From assembly GCA_009869945.1 (NCBI GenBank), contig WIXG01000545.1:1-40059 (forward strand): a stretch of DNA of 40,059 bases, written 5' to 3'. Each line of letters starts with the position of its first letter. The first letter of the stretch is position 1. The notes beneath the pieces were generated by a model, which worked only from the letters and a program-made list of their open reading frames with translations, was not told the DNA's origin and searched no databases. Position numbers and translations under genes: made by a program. Positions 1-11,105 of this stretch are shown piece after piece. This DNA is from Mesaphorura yosii. Lineage: Eukaryota > Arthropoda > Collembola > Poduromorpha > Tullbergiidae.

Positions 1-545
1 ACTGCGTCTTTCATGGCTGTGACTCTTCCTCCGATTCCTACCATTACACCAAATGGTATACTTGCAACCCCAAGCCATCCACTACACCTCAAGCACCATA
101 AAATTGGTTCCAGACCATCACGCTCCACATGCTCAGATGTTCCGAAGTGTGTTGCTAGGCGACGATTAAAGAGATGCATTCCATTCATGAATGTAATGAG
201 GTTCTGGAATAGTGACGGCACAACCACGCCTGCGAGTAGTCCAATTGTAAGTAGATTCATGCCGGTGAGAACTCCACGTTCAACTATTTCCTTATATTTG
301 ACTCCAACAGCAGGGAAATTCAAGACACCTGCGGCGATGTGAACCCAACAGAACGTGATGAGCCGGGCTACGATGTTGACAATGCAACATGCTACCATCG
401 CACGGCTCAGAGCAGGGGACACTCGTCGGTACTGATATCCAAGCCTACGGTCGTACATAAGCTTCATGGGTCCTACGAAAAAACCAGTGTGACAGACACC
501 ATAGATTTGAGTCAGGAAACGAAAAGACGTTTTTGAAATTGTCAT
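1..545 (-). CDS. Multi-pass membrane protein, 5' part only (possible gustatory-type chemoreceptor)
   Basis: On the minus strand a frame opens at the ATG at 543-545 and runs without a stop to the window edge, giving 181 codons; the 3' part lies outside. The peptide starts MTISKTSFRFLTQIYG and has at least three hydrophobic stretches, around residues 48-68, 97-117 and 155-172, separated by basic loops (for example YDRRLGYQYRR). This looks like an insect-type seven-helix gustatory receptor or a similar polytopic protein. The diagnostic C-terminal helix of that family would be beyond the window, so the family call is inference. Flanking sequence to the right is AT-rich and shows no further exon. 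No intron is evident in the visible part. Membrane protein: fairly sure; chemoreceptor: weak. Confidence 0.5.
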   Translation of the reverse strand, partial: MTISKTSFRFLTQIYGVCHTGFFVGPMKLMYDRRLGYQYRRVSPALSRAMVACCIVNIVARLITFCWVHIAAGVLNFPAVGVKYKEIVERGVLTGMNLLTIGLLAGVVVPSLFQNLITFMNGMHLFNRRLATHFGTSEHVERDGLEPILWCLRCSGWLGVASIPFGVMVGIGGRVTAMKDA

Positions 546-1802
546 GGTGATAGCGAGGGGATCGCACTCGACTTCTTAGCTGACTCCAACTGTAACTACG
601 ACTTGGCATGTATACGGTAGCATCATTTTCATGAATTTCACTTTGTGCACAATCCTCCGTCGTATTTGCATTTTTTAGAATGATTTGAATTACTCATAAT
701 GTTTTTTTAAAAATTGGACATGGATAAGGTGGCTTGACAAGCCAGACAAGTTCCCTTGACTCTTGATTGGATTTTCTTTTAAAAAGTTATCTATGTCACT
801 GGCCTAGCCTTATCCATGTCAAAAGTGAGAACATGTAATTCTCATTAGTAGGTTTCCGTGTAAGAAATTCCCGCATAATCCAGAAGCACGACAGCTTACG
901 GAGTCGCATGAAGTAACCACGGTCAAAGTCGAACTGCGCCTCGCTAATTTACTTGAAGGCACCACGGCGAGACGAAAAGCTTCACACGCGTAAAGGCAAG
1001 TTAAATTTGATTCATTAACCCCAGTGTTGGCCGAATCCCGAAAGCTAAGGCTGTGCACCTCTGATATAATGCATGAGAACTGCAAGAAAAGCCAATTTGC
1101 ATTCATTTTCGCGAATTGGCGAATTGGTCTTCTTGTATTTCAGGTGTGAAGGACGTTGGGGTCGCACAGGTCAGGGAGGAAGGAGGCGAAATGGAAACGC
1201 AGGAGAATCGTGAATTTGTAATGTCCACCATAACCAAAACAGGGTCTCAACATAACCAAAGTCAATTAGGTTGTTGGGCTGTCTAATTGCCTATCGACTT
1301 CTTTTTCGGTTTGAACTTTAAATCTGTTCCATGGTTCCTTTGCAGCGTTGACTGACAAATTCGCAGCCAATTCTTGCTTTTACATGTCAGCTCCTTAAAA
1401 ACTTTGTCAAGCTAATACAGTTAACTAATAAATTATTCTGCCCTTATCAATTATTGTACGATTGTCAAATCAAGCTCCCGTCCAGTTCCAGTCCAGATCC
1501 GGCTGTCAACTGCGAATTCTTCGCATCCACTCTTGGAATATGTGGTAAGCAATCCCAATTCTCAGAATGGAACAGCAACACCCCAAAATAGCATGAAAAA
1601 GGGCTCCGGGCGATTCCTTCATTTTCAATGTCCAGGTAGCAAACAAGCTCTCTCACGCACTCACGCATTCGCATTCCAGTGCTGTCCCTTCTGCAGAACT
1701 GAACTGTTATTTACACGGACCATTTATTCTTTCACTGCAGGAATCTATAAGGAGCTGCGTTCAAAATTTTTCTAGATCATTGGACAGAGTTTAAAGGACA
1801 TT
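546..1802. other. Intergenic stretch, no supported gene
   Basis: AT-rich sequence with only short unsupported frames in all six readings. It contains the first copy of a direct repeat (1121-1232). No RNA gene or promoter element stands out. Confidence 0.5.
1121..1232 (+). repeat. Direct repeat, copy A
   Basis: About 112 bases that recur at 2060-2172 in the same orientation with roughly 80% identity by eye. The best shared blocks are GGACGTTGGGGTCGCA and GGAGGAAGGAGGCGAAA. Both strands are readable for short distances but the frames differ between copies, so it does not look protein-coding. Probably a dispersed repeat or an old local duplication. Confidence 0.75.
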
Positions 1803-2446
1803 ATGACACGGGCCACTGTGCCTCACTTGCCATTTGACGCTCGGTTGCGAATTGCTGGTTTGATCGGTTCAATACAAGCGCTGCTGAAGGTTTTGCCAAA
1901 GCTACCAGCAAACACACACACGGTAATCGTCTCGGAAATTTTGAAATACTCGAACCTCCTTAAAGACGAATATTTTCAATGGGGCCTCCCTGTCTACTGG
2001 TAAGTGAATTCTTAACTCGTGATGACACACTCAAGGTTCACATAAGTGCATATGCAACAGAATTGGCCTTCTCGCAATTTCATGTGAGGAGGACGTTGGG
2101 GTCGCAAAGGTCACGGAGGAAGGAGGCGAAAGAGAAACGCAGAAGAATCGGGATTTTGTAATCTTCACCATAGGCACCATTTGATTCGAAGTTGTGAACC
2201 CAATTGGCGATTTAAACAAGGTTAAATAAATGAGAAATTCTGCTTGAGATTTGGTCTGAGATACTTTCCTAATCACACCATCGAAATGCTTGCTTGTTTT
2301 ACTTTACTTTGGATTCCGCATTTTTTTCGCCTGCCCACAACTGCCAAATTCCAAATTGCAGGTGTAATGCCGTCCTGGGTCACTTGAGTCAAGGGATTGC
2401 CTTACAAATAAGCCGGTCGATTGCGCCCCTTTGCAATCCAACCTAA
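1803..2446 (+). CDS. Weak candidate two-exon small protein (unknown)
   Basis: An ATG frame 1803-1999 ends at a good donor (TG then GTAAGT). A frame-compatible acceptor (AAATTGCAG) follows at 2361, and the second exon 2362-2446 stays open to TAA, giving 93 residues. The first exon encodes a basic, leucine-rich helix-like segment (residues ~13-40). I recognise no family. The intron contains copy B of the direct repeat. It could be a remnant of a larger gene or chance; splice sites with matching phase are the only real support. Confidence 0.25.
2060..2172 (+). repeat. Direct repeat, copy B
   Basis: Second copy of the element at 1121-1232, same orientation, about 940 bases downstream. Differences are scattered substitutions with no large indel. 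It falls inside the intron of the weak two-exon candidate. Confidence 0.75.
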
Positions 2447-3031
2447 TGAACCACGGATTAAAGATATATAATATTGTCTTTGATCACAACCACCAGTTCC
2501 TTCTTCAGTTATTATGAGTCCCGCAAGATACAAACGATTACGATACCAAATACTTAGTCCTGATCCGGTAAGAAAACTCGTTATTTCCGGTTTCTTCCTA
2601 AGTCTTGTTTCTATACAATTTTTCTATTTTGAATTGTTGTACTCGTAGTTGACATTCTTGATTACACAAATCTTCAGTTTTAATTTTGTAACTACTCGTT
2701 GACAGATTAAAATCAGAATTACGATTATATCCAGAAAGTCTTTCGGGTCGCCTTTTGATGGAATCAAACTCTGTAAAGTGATGTTGATCAAATAGACAAA
2801 GTGATTGAATATAATTTGAGAATTCAAGTGTCTCCTTTAACTGAATCAACACAAAATCCTTGTCTGCACCAGGCTGATAAGAATTTTGGGCGTGGAAAAA
2901 TCCAGTCAACTTCAACTAGCTTTGAGTCAGTGTCAGGAGTTTGATTCCGAAAATTACTCATTCCAATCCGAAAGATTATTGGGATATATTTGCCGACTAG
3001 ATCAGACTATAGAATAAATCAGTAAATCATG
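2447..3031. other. Intergenic, 3' flank of the fucosyltransferase
   Basis: AT-rich, short frames only, no recognisable domain. No AATAAA was seen on the minus strand close behind the fucosyltransferase stop. Confidence 0.4.
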
Positions 3032-4237
3032 TCACATCATGTCGTCATAGCCAGTGTACGGATTCAGCGTGATCCAGTTGGGTGGGTAGCTGTGATTCCA
3101 GTAATGGTTCACTTTGTGAGCCCACTCGAGCAACTGATAAAATCGGTAGCGATGTCTCGGGAACGGCGCCACGACGAGCTTGGCCGGGTTCGGATTCAGC
3201 CACGCCGCCCACCAGCTGAACCCCGAGTTGGGGATGATTTGGTGTCTGCAGAGGCACATGAGCTCGAATTCCTCTATGCTGTCCAGTTTCTTGTCCGGCG
3301 TCGACACGAAAACGAGTTTCGCGCCCACACCCACCATCTCTTGGTGAGTGAATTCAATATCATCGCTGAACACGAAGAAAGTGAGGGGTCGCCACGAGGC
3401 TCTTGGGCCAGCGGAGGGCTCGCGCCTCGTGTCCAGTAAATACTGCACCAGTTCCATGGCCTTCAGCTGGTAGGAAATGTTCAGCACGCGGTGATGGGGC
3501 GAGGACACCGCGGCGCCGAGCCAGCTGCCTTGAAAGTCACAGCGGCGCACGTGAACGGCGACGCTTTCACTCTGCTTGATTTCGGCCACCAGTTCGGACA
3601 GCCGTGGTTTCTCAAGCACGGAGTTCCTCGGCACAAACTGCTCCATAAGTTCGCTCCGGTACCGCCCAAAGTACATGTCCGACTGCCAAAACTCCGTCAC
3701 AACGACGATCGTGTTGCGGGGCAGCTCGGCCGGACGCCAAGGCCCGAGTTCGTCGAGCAGAAACTTGCGATCGTCGGGGATCGCGTTGAGCGTCGCCTCC
3801 GTGATGTACTTTACGCGGGTTGACTCGAGCCGGAAGTTGTTGAGCGCGAAGGAGCGGTCGTGAGGCCCAAACTCGCCGCTGATAAGCTCGTTGGGCCGGA
3901 TGGCGACGTACAGCGTCGTGTTCAGGTCGCGGGCGGCGGCGTACGCGTACGCGAACCGAAACAGCTGGTCGCCGATCCCGGCATTTGAAATCGGCCGGAG
4001 AATGACGGAGGGCACGGGCATGGCGGAGTGGGAACAGGCGTACAGCGGGGGTTTGACGTACGGCTTGTGACGTGTAGTCGGAACATCATCAGCGCCCACC
4101 TCGCTTTCGCTGTCCAGGTTTTTTCGCCACAGAACAACTGAGATAAGAGAAGTGAGCGCCAGCCCCACGGTAACCGCGAAAATCTTCGAGTGCAAAAGTG
4201 GCAGGCTTTTGGGGAACTTGAAACAGTAAAATCGCAT
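3032..4237 (-). CDS. GT11 alpha-1,2-fucosyltransferase-like protein
   Basis: A single uninterrupted 401-residue frame. Residues 1-16 are cytosolic and basic, and residues ~18-37 form one hydrophobic signal anchor, the type II layout of Golgi glycosyltransferases. The luminal domain has the GT11 landmarks in order: a GIGDQLFRFAYAYA block at 87-100 (family GxGNQMFQYA-like motif), HVRRCDF at 229-235 (GDP-fucose binding HxRRxD), FFVFSDD at 287-293, and NSGFSWWAAWLNP at 337-349. Expected role: transfer of fucose from GDP-fucose to galactose-type acceptors in the Golgi. Length fits the family (about 350-400). The gene is intronless and clearly GC-rich (many GCG, CGC, GTC codons) between AT-rich flanks and intron-rich neighbours. 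Family assignment is confident; acceptor specificity is not readable from sequence. Confidence 0.88.
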   Translation of the reverse strand: MRFYCFKFPKSLPLLHSKIFAVTVGLALTSLISVVLWRKNLDSESEVGADDVPTTRHKPYVKPPLYACSHSAMPVPSVILRPISNAGIGDQLFRFAYAYAAARDLNTTLYVAIRPNELISGEFGPHDRSFALNNFRLESTRVKYITEATLNAIPDDRKFLLDELGPWRPAELPRNTIVVVTEFWQSDMYFGRYRSELMEQFVPRNSVLEKPRLSELVAEIKQSESVAVHVRRCDFQGSWLGAAVSSPHHRVLNISYQLKAMELVQYLLDTRREPSAGPRASWRPLTFFVFSDDIEFTHQEMVGVGAKLVFVSTPDKKLDSIEEFELMCLCRHQIIPNSGFSWWAAWLNPNPAKLVVAPFPRHRYRFYQLLEWAHKVNHYWNHSYPPNWITLNPYTGYDDMM

Positions 4238-4845
4238 CTCGTGCGTGTTCTCTTACTTCGCTTGCTTGGTCGTCTGTAGAAAGGAAGTAGACGACTGGTG
4301 ACTGTAATTTGGAACAGACCAGTACACTATGTGACAGGGTAGGGTAAAAAATGGAATAAAAGGAGGTACCGTATACCAAGATTTGGGTCATACTAGTCGA
4401 ATCTATTTATAAAAGTGCGTCGATCATGAAAATTTCATTCAAATCAGTTCATATCTCACCCAGTAATGACAATTCATGCACTTTCAAAGGAAATGCATCG
4501 ACACGGGCTTCGTTTGCTTTTTTGTGCTATTTTGTGGCTTCCAAAGACAGACACATTTCTAATCTATTAGTCATTCTCTACAAAACCCTTCCCGCGCCGT
4601 CCCTCTCTCATTTTGCATTTTCAAAATCTTAATTTTATGAGACTGATTTTTTTCAAACATATTTTAGGAAAAGTACAGAAAATAAAAACAGAATGTTATT
4701 GATTAAAATTGAGAGACTCAGGGAAAAACTTGCACCCGCATTTTATTACCATTTATATACTTTTATTACTTTTGTGTGGAGTACAAAGAGACTTACAATA
4801 CCTTAGAATTTAGTGTTATTTTTTTTCTCAAGATAATTTTACAGC
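4238..4845. other. Intergenic between fucosyltransferase start and CAND1 end
   Basis: AT-rich. It holds the 5' flank of the fucosyltransferase and the 3' flank of CAND1 (two minus-strand AATAAA signals at 4742-4767). No gene is supported. Confidence 0.5.
4742..4767 (-). terminator. Candidate CAND1 polyadenylation signals
   Basis: TTTATT on the plus strand at 4742-4747 and 4762-4767 reads AATAAA on the minus strand, about 80-100 bases after the CAND1 stop at 4846-4848. Placement suits 3' end formation of CAND1. Confidence 0.55.
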
Positions 4846-7800
4846 TCACTCGACAAACATACTCTCCCCTCCCACTGCAGCAGCTGATGATACAGTCGAC
4901 AAACTTCCCCCATCGCTCTGCACCGACTCGTAGAGCTGTAGCAATTCAGGTGAGGAGCGGATGTGGGCGATGAACTCCATTAGTAAGATGTGCTTGTCTG
5001 TGGAGAAAATTCGAAAAATTTCAGATTTTGTCATGGGAACCGACTTTCACAATCCAAAAACTCCCGCCGTCATGTACGTGAATTCTTAAAAAAAAGCCCT
5101 CTGCGAAAAAGGTGCTTACATCGCGAATGTCTACCGTGGACTAATTAACCAAAATAGAGAGAAAATACTCACCCGCCTCCTGTACCCCTCCCAAGGCTAC
5201 AACCGCGCGTAGAGCCGCCCTCTTGAGCTCATCCTGCTTCTCGTACTCTTGCTTGACTGAGTTGGCCTTCACTTTCAGAGTAACAGTGTTCTTCAAAGGC
5301 TCTATCAACCTGTCTAAACGCTGCAAGACAGCTTGTGGAGTTAATACGGCTAAACGAGATAGCATAAGATAAGTCAGCATTTTTATATCGTAGTGGTCAC
5401 GGAGGCCAGACTCGACGTGTGTCAAAAACTCGCGGATGTCGAGTCTATCGAGGCAACTGTCTAGCAGAGTGTACATGCACTCAAAGGCGGCTTTCCTCAA
5501 ATCCAGTCCATCATCAACGGAGTGCTTGAAGGGGCCCATCTCCACTTCGCGGATGAGGTCTTTCTGTATAATTTTAAAACAGGCGGGCATATTAAATATT
5601 TAAGAGTTTTTTTTAAAAAAAGGCCATGGAAACATGGGTCAACAGGTTCTAGAAATCCCCCACTCACCCTCACTTCCGTCTCCCTATAAAGTCTAGGAAG
5701 CAATTCCCCCAACAGATCCCTCACGAGCACCGCCTTATTATGCGCTGCCGAGTTAAAAGCCACGAGCGCCACCCTCCTCACATTCAAATCGGGATCCTCA
5801 ATCGATTTCAAGAACCTCCCCATCCTCTCCTTCAATAAAGGGTCAATCAACTGTGGCTGGTCGGTGATGGTGAACTTGACAGCTGTTACTACTGTAGTGC
5901 GTAATAAGCTTGACTCCGAGTTGAGTGCATTGTCTAAATGGGGTAAGAATAGGGAAGGTTGTGCTAGTGTCAATCTCCCGAGGCACTCAGCTACAACGTT
6001 CCGTGTTCCTTCTTCAGGGCACTCGGCATGCTTGAATAGTGTGGACCATATTGGGTTGATGTAGGGGGCGATGGCGGGGGGTGTTGGGTGCGTGGAGATG
6101 ATCTATATTTTAAGAGAGGGTTTTCATTGCGGGGCTTATTCAAGTGTACTGTCTTAAAACCCACCTCCTTCAACGCGTGCAGCAACAAATACTGCCTCTT
6201 TGGTGTCAACTCCATCTCTTTTAAGAGAACAGGTAAGAAGGCTTCAAGATTCCCAATCGCAACCGACCCATACGCGTAGCTCGCTGCAGTTTTCACCTCC
6301 TCCGACTGGTGGTGGAAATATGAGAGTAGAGTACTGTGGAGGGTAGGGAGGGGGGAGAGGTCGCTGTTGGAGAGAGAAGAGAGTAAGTCACTACTATAAA
6401 ATGTGGTGGCGTGGCTGTTTAATACTTACACCCTTCTTCCAATCTCCCCAACCGATAGCAATCCAATTATTATGCAACCATCATTCTTCATCTTCTGTGA
6501 TAAATCACTCACGAGTCTCCCACTGACTTCTAAAGCTTGCCCAGCCCCTACAGCTATGACTGCTATGCATTTAGCTAGGCTGTAGTAGGATTGCTTTGAG
6601 CAACTGGTATCTTGCTCCATAAAGAGCTGGAGGAGTATTGAAGGGGTGAAGGAGGAGGATCCAACGACAAGAGTGTCGAGGTAGGATAATAACGTTGTCA
6701 ATGTGGAGCCTGCGGGATTTCGGAAAAAATTATGCCATGAAAAAATATCAAATAACCCGCCAACAAGAACTCACCCTGCATGAGTGGGCTTCTCGCCAGC
6801 AACCTAACTGAGGGCATGCACACAATCGCCACCCTCTCAACAGCTTCTGTTTGGTATTTGTTCATGGAGCCCATTAAATACAATGCTTGCTGGGCGACGT
6901 GCAGATCTGATTCTGATAGTAGTGGGGGGAGTTCGTTGGTGATGCAGTCTAGTAATTGAGGGGGGAGGGGGCCGAACCTGTAGGAAAAGAGAGTTGGGGG
7001 TTCAGAAAAACTAGCAAAGGAGCTCAATTGAGACAAATTACAGACAGTCTCACCTCCTCACAAGAGTCTCCAGCAAGCCCAAACTCGCCAGCTTCAATCC
7101 CCGCTGGTTCTTCCTTAAAAAACCAGCTAATAGTGGAACCCCCTCAATAACAATCTTACTCATATCTAATTGCTGTCCGCTCCCAGCCATCTGATTTATC
7201 GCCTTAACAGCAGTTAGTCTAGTAATCTCGTTCTTCAATCGCTCTAAGAAGACGGGCACCACAGCCTCCCACTCTTTCGCAATGTACGCTCCAAGATAAG
7301 AAAACAAACAAGCCATTGCGGAGATGGAGGACTCTTTCACTTCCTGGTCGATGTCTGTCGTTGTTAAACGTCTGAGTATTGATGGGTATATCCTCCCTGC
7401 TACAGATGACTGGTTCTCCATGACAACCCGAATGAGGACTTGTATAGTATTAAGAGCTTCTGATGTGACTTTGTAGAAGTTGTCGGAGGCACAGACGAGT
7501 AGTGGTTGGAGAATAGACTCGATGTGTGGTTGGAGGACTTGGCTTGGGTGAGTTGATAGAATCGAGTGGAGGAATTGTAGTGTTGTTGTACGCACGTGGG
7601 AGGTTGACGATGGGGAGAGGCAGACGGAGACGCCTGGTAATAATGTAGGGAGATAAGGTGCAAGACATCCTGGCAATGTAGATAATAGATCAGACAGGAG
7701 TTGGAGAGCCATCTGACGGGTTTTTAGGTTCTTCTCGCGGAGCTGCTTCTGGACTATTTTGACCTGTTGGGGAAGAATTTTAGTTATTATGGGGAATTTT

Positions 7801-10389
7801 GGCGATTTGTTTGGAGATTTTTTTTTCTGGGGACTTTGAAATTTTGATCATTGGAGTTTCCTTTGATTTTGGCTGTTTGCCGATTTTTTCTGGGGACTTT
7901 GAATTTTTTTTCAAAAGAACTGAATTCTTTATTCGACTCATCGTCATAATAGAAGATTGTGATCGCAAAGATTACCAAAGATCGTAAAGGTCGCAAAGAA
8001 TGATCTGGAAATTTGTTTCCCGATTCTGGGACTTGTAACTTTGATCATTGGGAAAGTCTCAGCTTTTGGCTGTTTGGCTAATGTTTTTCCTGGCGCTTGT
8101 AAAATTTGTGGCGAGCGCCCGAGCCCGCCTGAAGGGCCGTGCTCGAGGCGCTCCGGAGCGAGCCATCTTACCAGCTGCTGAATCTGCCCCTCCAATGCCC
8201 TCACAGCCGCAACCGCCCCCTCATCCGGAGCCAACCCCGTCCTTTTAGCTTCTTCAAGTGACTGCACTGCAGGGCGGGTGATCCTTAATAAACTTTTGTA
8301 AGCTGAGAACACGTCACAGCGGACAGTCTCCTCCCTCTCGCGGAAGCGATGAACTAGAACGCTGGCCACATTCTGGTAGATGTAGAGTAGTAGGTCGGGG
8401 CGGGAAGTTATTATCGAGTCAATGCACTTGGCGGCGGAGCGCCGGACCTGTAAAGCGTATTTTTAGTTAAGTTCCTCATCTCTAGAAAATTGGTTTCAGA
8501 ATTCGAGGTGTCCCACTTTTGTAGCGGATGACGAGCGCCTCGCCCCCGACGACCGGGTTACGGAATCAGAAAAAATTATCGAAAACGATCAAAATAGTCT
8601 CGAAAACAGCCAAATAAGTCTCGAAAATGTCATCTAACACTGAAAGACCGTCTCAGAAATCCCATCAGAATTTAAATAAATATCGGAATCACTCAAAAAT
8701 ATCACAAACTATCAAAAAAAAAATCTCGCCAAAATTCTAAGAATGTCTAAATCCGTCAGAAAAATATTGGCAGTCAAAAAATTTCGAAATTAGTGACAAA
8801 GAAACGCCAAAAAAGGACAGTCCCACCAAAAATCAAAAAAGTATCGAAGGAGTGTCAGTCGGAGAAAATCGGCGGTCGTCAAAAAGAATTTCTAAAATCC
8901 CACCACCCACCTTCCAGCTCATATCGTCATCATCCGAGTACTCATCCTCTTCCCCATCTTCCTCATCCCCGAGCCCGTCATCTTCCTCATCATCCTCCAT
9001 CGTAGTGTCCATGGATTCCTCATTTACTATTCCACCCTCGTTATAGTTGGGGTCATGCGAGATTAGCGAAGTGCAGAGTTGGAGGATGGGTTGGAAGTGG
9101 CCATAATTTGTTATCTCTTGTGGGCAGCGTGTAATGAAGATTTCGAAGGCCTGCGGCGAGCATATTTAAGGGGGTTTTATTTTTAAAAAGTCTAATTTGA
9201 CGCAAGAAAAAGTCACCTGCAACCCATTCTCCCTCAGCTCATCGTCCCCCTGTTGTTGTTGGCAGACTCCAAGCAATAGTCTACAGACGCCATCGAGCCA
9301 CTCGCTGAAGCGGCCACCGCTGTTTTTGCAAATTATTCCGCAGGCCTGCAAACGCATTATTGGGGGTTAGCATAATTAAGAGATTTGGAGTCGATTAGTA
9401 GCCAAAATTCCTCCAAACCCATCGGCTTGAACACTCACCTGAATGTAAGTGTTGGCATTCGAGCTTCCTTGTCTCAAGCCTTTCTCCAACTCTTCAACAA
9501 TGAAGCCAATCATCTTGCTGTAGTGTTGCTGTGAGCAGGTTGTTGATAGGTACCCAATCGCAGTTACTGTTCTTTTTCGTACTGCTTGCCTCGGGGATGA
9601 GAGCTGGGGTAACAGGGAGTCTAATAACATTGGATGGTGGGGGATTAGTATAGGCCCGAAACGAGATAACAAGTCAGAAGTGATGTCCAGTGCTTCGAGT
9701 TGTGTTGAGACGTCGTCGTGCTGCGAGTATAGAAGAAGGCGATTTAGTGAAAAGAACTCTGGGGATTTAAAAAAAAAAGAGATGATGACTCCTACCCACC
9801 TTTCCCACCGCCACCGCCAACTTCCCTATGATCTTCTTGCAGATGACTGAAGCGAGCTGCTGATTGTTCAGAGGTAATTCTGTTATGACAGTCTTCAATC
9901 CAATTGAGGAGATGTCCCTCAGCGCCTCCTTCTCCCCACTCATATTAGAGCAGAGGGTGTCCACAATAGTTTCCACGTTCGGGTCTTTCACCTTGGCGAC
10001 GAGAGGGGCGAGACTGAGAGTTTACAAAAGACGTTAGAATTTCGGTCAAACTTTCGCAGGAGGAACGAGAAAGAGCCCGGCTCTCTAAAAACTCACCACT
10101 TGACAGCCAAGTTCTGCACCTCCCCGTTCTTATCTTCTAATAACTTCAAAAGCATCCTCACGACCTTCCTCTCAGAGTCATCGTCTAGCTTGATGCTGTC
10201 TTTCTGGAGCTCCGACATCAGATCGTTCGTGGCCATGAAGCGGAAGTCTTTGTCAGTGGAGGTCATCTGCGGGGGGATTCCAGTTTAAAAGCGTCATCAC
10301 ACCATTTGGAGTTTAGGGTTCAGCCAGTGCTGCAAAAAGAGACTCACCTTCTCCAGCAGATTAGCGATGTGGAACGAGACGGTGGACAT
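4846..10389 (-). CDS. CAND1: Cullin-associated NEDD8-dissociated protein 1 (CAND1)
   Basis: Fourteen exons, in transcript order: 10348-10389, 10097-10266, 9800-10013, 9439-9720, 9217-9345, 8911-9150, 8172-8447, 7054-7763, 6775-6977, 6430-6709, 6165-6363, 5668-6102, 5173-5563, 4846-4997. All phases agree and the product is 1240 residues (human about 1230). It is a HEAT-repeat solenoid that binds unneddylated cullin-RBX1 and exchanges SCF substrate receptors, in cytosol and nucleus. Recognised blocks: start [27 protein letters not shown] in exon 3; [10 protein letters not shown] in exon 4; an acidic loop in exon 6 (residues ~316-355) ending [11 protein letters not shown] across the exon 6/7 junction; [22 protein letters not shown] in two parts of exon 12; [15 protein letters not shown] in exon 13. 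No broken repeats seen. Introns 6 and 7 are longer and repetitive. Confidence 0.96.
7764..8171 (-). repeat. CAND1 intron 7 with degenerate internal repeats
   Basis: The 408-base intron has a recurring unit, seen on the plus strand as TTCTGGGGACTTTGAA at about 7826 and 7889, with a decayed version near 8024. Two copies also share TTTGATCATTGG and TTTGGCTGTTTG blocks. The exons on both sides are intact, so this is intron growth by local duplication. The neighbouring intron 6 (8448-8910) holds similar but more decayed A-rich repetition. Confidence 0.6.
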
Positions 10390-11105
10390 CTTTGTGCAGT
10401 GGTTCTTTACAGATACACGATTCCAAGACTCCTTCACCTTCGAATGAAAGGTTACGGCTCTAAGAATTTCTCCTCAGAACTCCTATTTATTGAGACCTTA
10501 ATCACTTGGATCACAAACTTCTCAAACGAGAGACAAGGTGAAGGACTCGGTAAAGTGTGAGAAGTGCACGGGAAACCGCACTGTTGCCGTACACTACAGA
10601 CCAAACAAACAGTGCATTTGTCTAGTAATGCTGTGATGGCAACAACAGCACACAAATACAGCAGTGCAGTAGAAGCCCACCGTTTCAAAGCGTCGAGCAC
10701 TTTCCACACTGACATTTTATCCTCGCCTGGCGAGTCTCAACCCAGATGCGAAATGGAAAAAGCAATCACGGAAAATCCGCTGTGGGAGAAATTTCTTCTT
10801 TATTCACCCCGAAGAAATACAACCAATCTCATGCAATTTGAAACAAGAAGGTTCCAGGAGGAAACTGCAGGAAATGTCAGAGGAACTAAAATACACATCA
10901 AAAGTAAAACTAAACTAGCTAAACTGTTTGCTATGGCGACCGAAACTAAAAATTAATAAATTCTAATTTCGCTGTGACATTGAGCTGCCAGATTTGCTAC
11001 AGTTGAGCTGTTGCTGCTGCAGATGATAAAAACTATTTTCCCACTTGCTTCCTCGATAAATGCAAAGTGCTGGAGGTCTGAGGTCAGGCTTGGTCTGCTG
11101 GGGAA
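10390..11105. other. Intergenic: CAND1 promoter side and 3' flank of the small membrane protein
   Basis: No gene supported. The left part is the CAND1 5' flank. The right part is the minus-strand 3' flank of the gene at 11106-11711. A 130-codon plus-strand frame at 10564-10956 has no recognisable features. Confidence 0.5.
10799..10804 (-). terminator. Candidate polyadenylation signal of the small membrane protein gene
   Basis: AATAAA on the minus strand, about 300 bases beyond the stop at 11106-11108. No closer canonical signal was seen. Confidence 0.35.

Noticed and set aside
3029..3823. Plus-strand frames of 95-136 codons opposite the fucosyltransferase
   Set aside because: They are antisense shadows of a GC-rich coding frame; no domain features, while the minus strand has all GT11 motifs.
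8570..8900. A-rich repetitive stretch resembling a CRISPR-like or satellite array
   Set aside because: Units are irregular in length and sequence, and the stretch lies within a CAND1 intron.
8852..9046. Ser-rich plus-strand frame
   Set aside because: It is the antisense of the CAND1 acidic loop (Asp/Glu codons read as Ser/Pro on the other strand).
10564..10956. 130-codon plus-strand frame upstream of CAND1
   Set aside because: No recognisable motif, no splice support, and it overlaps the 3' flank of the membrane protein gene.
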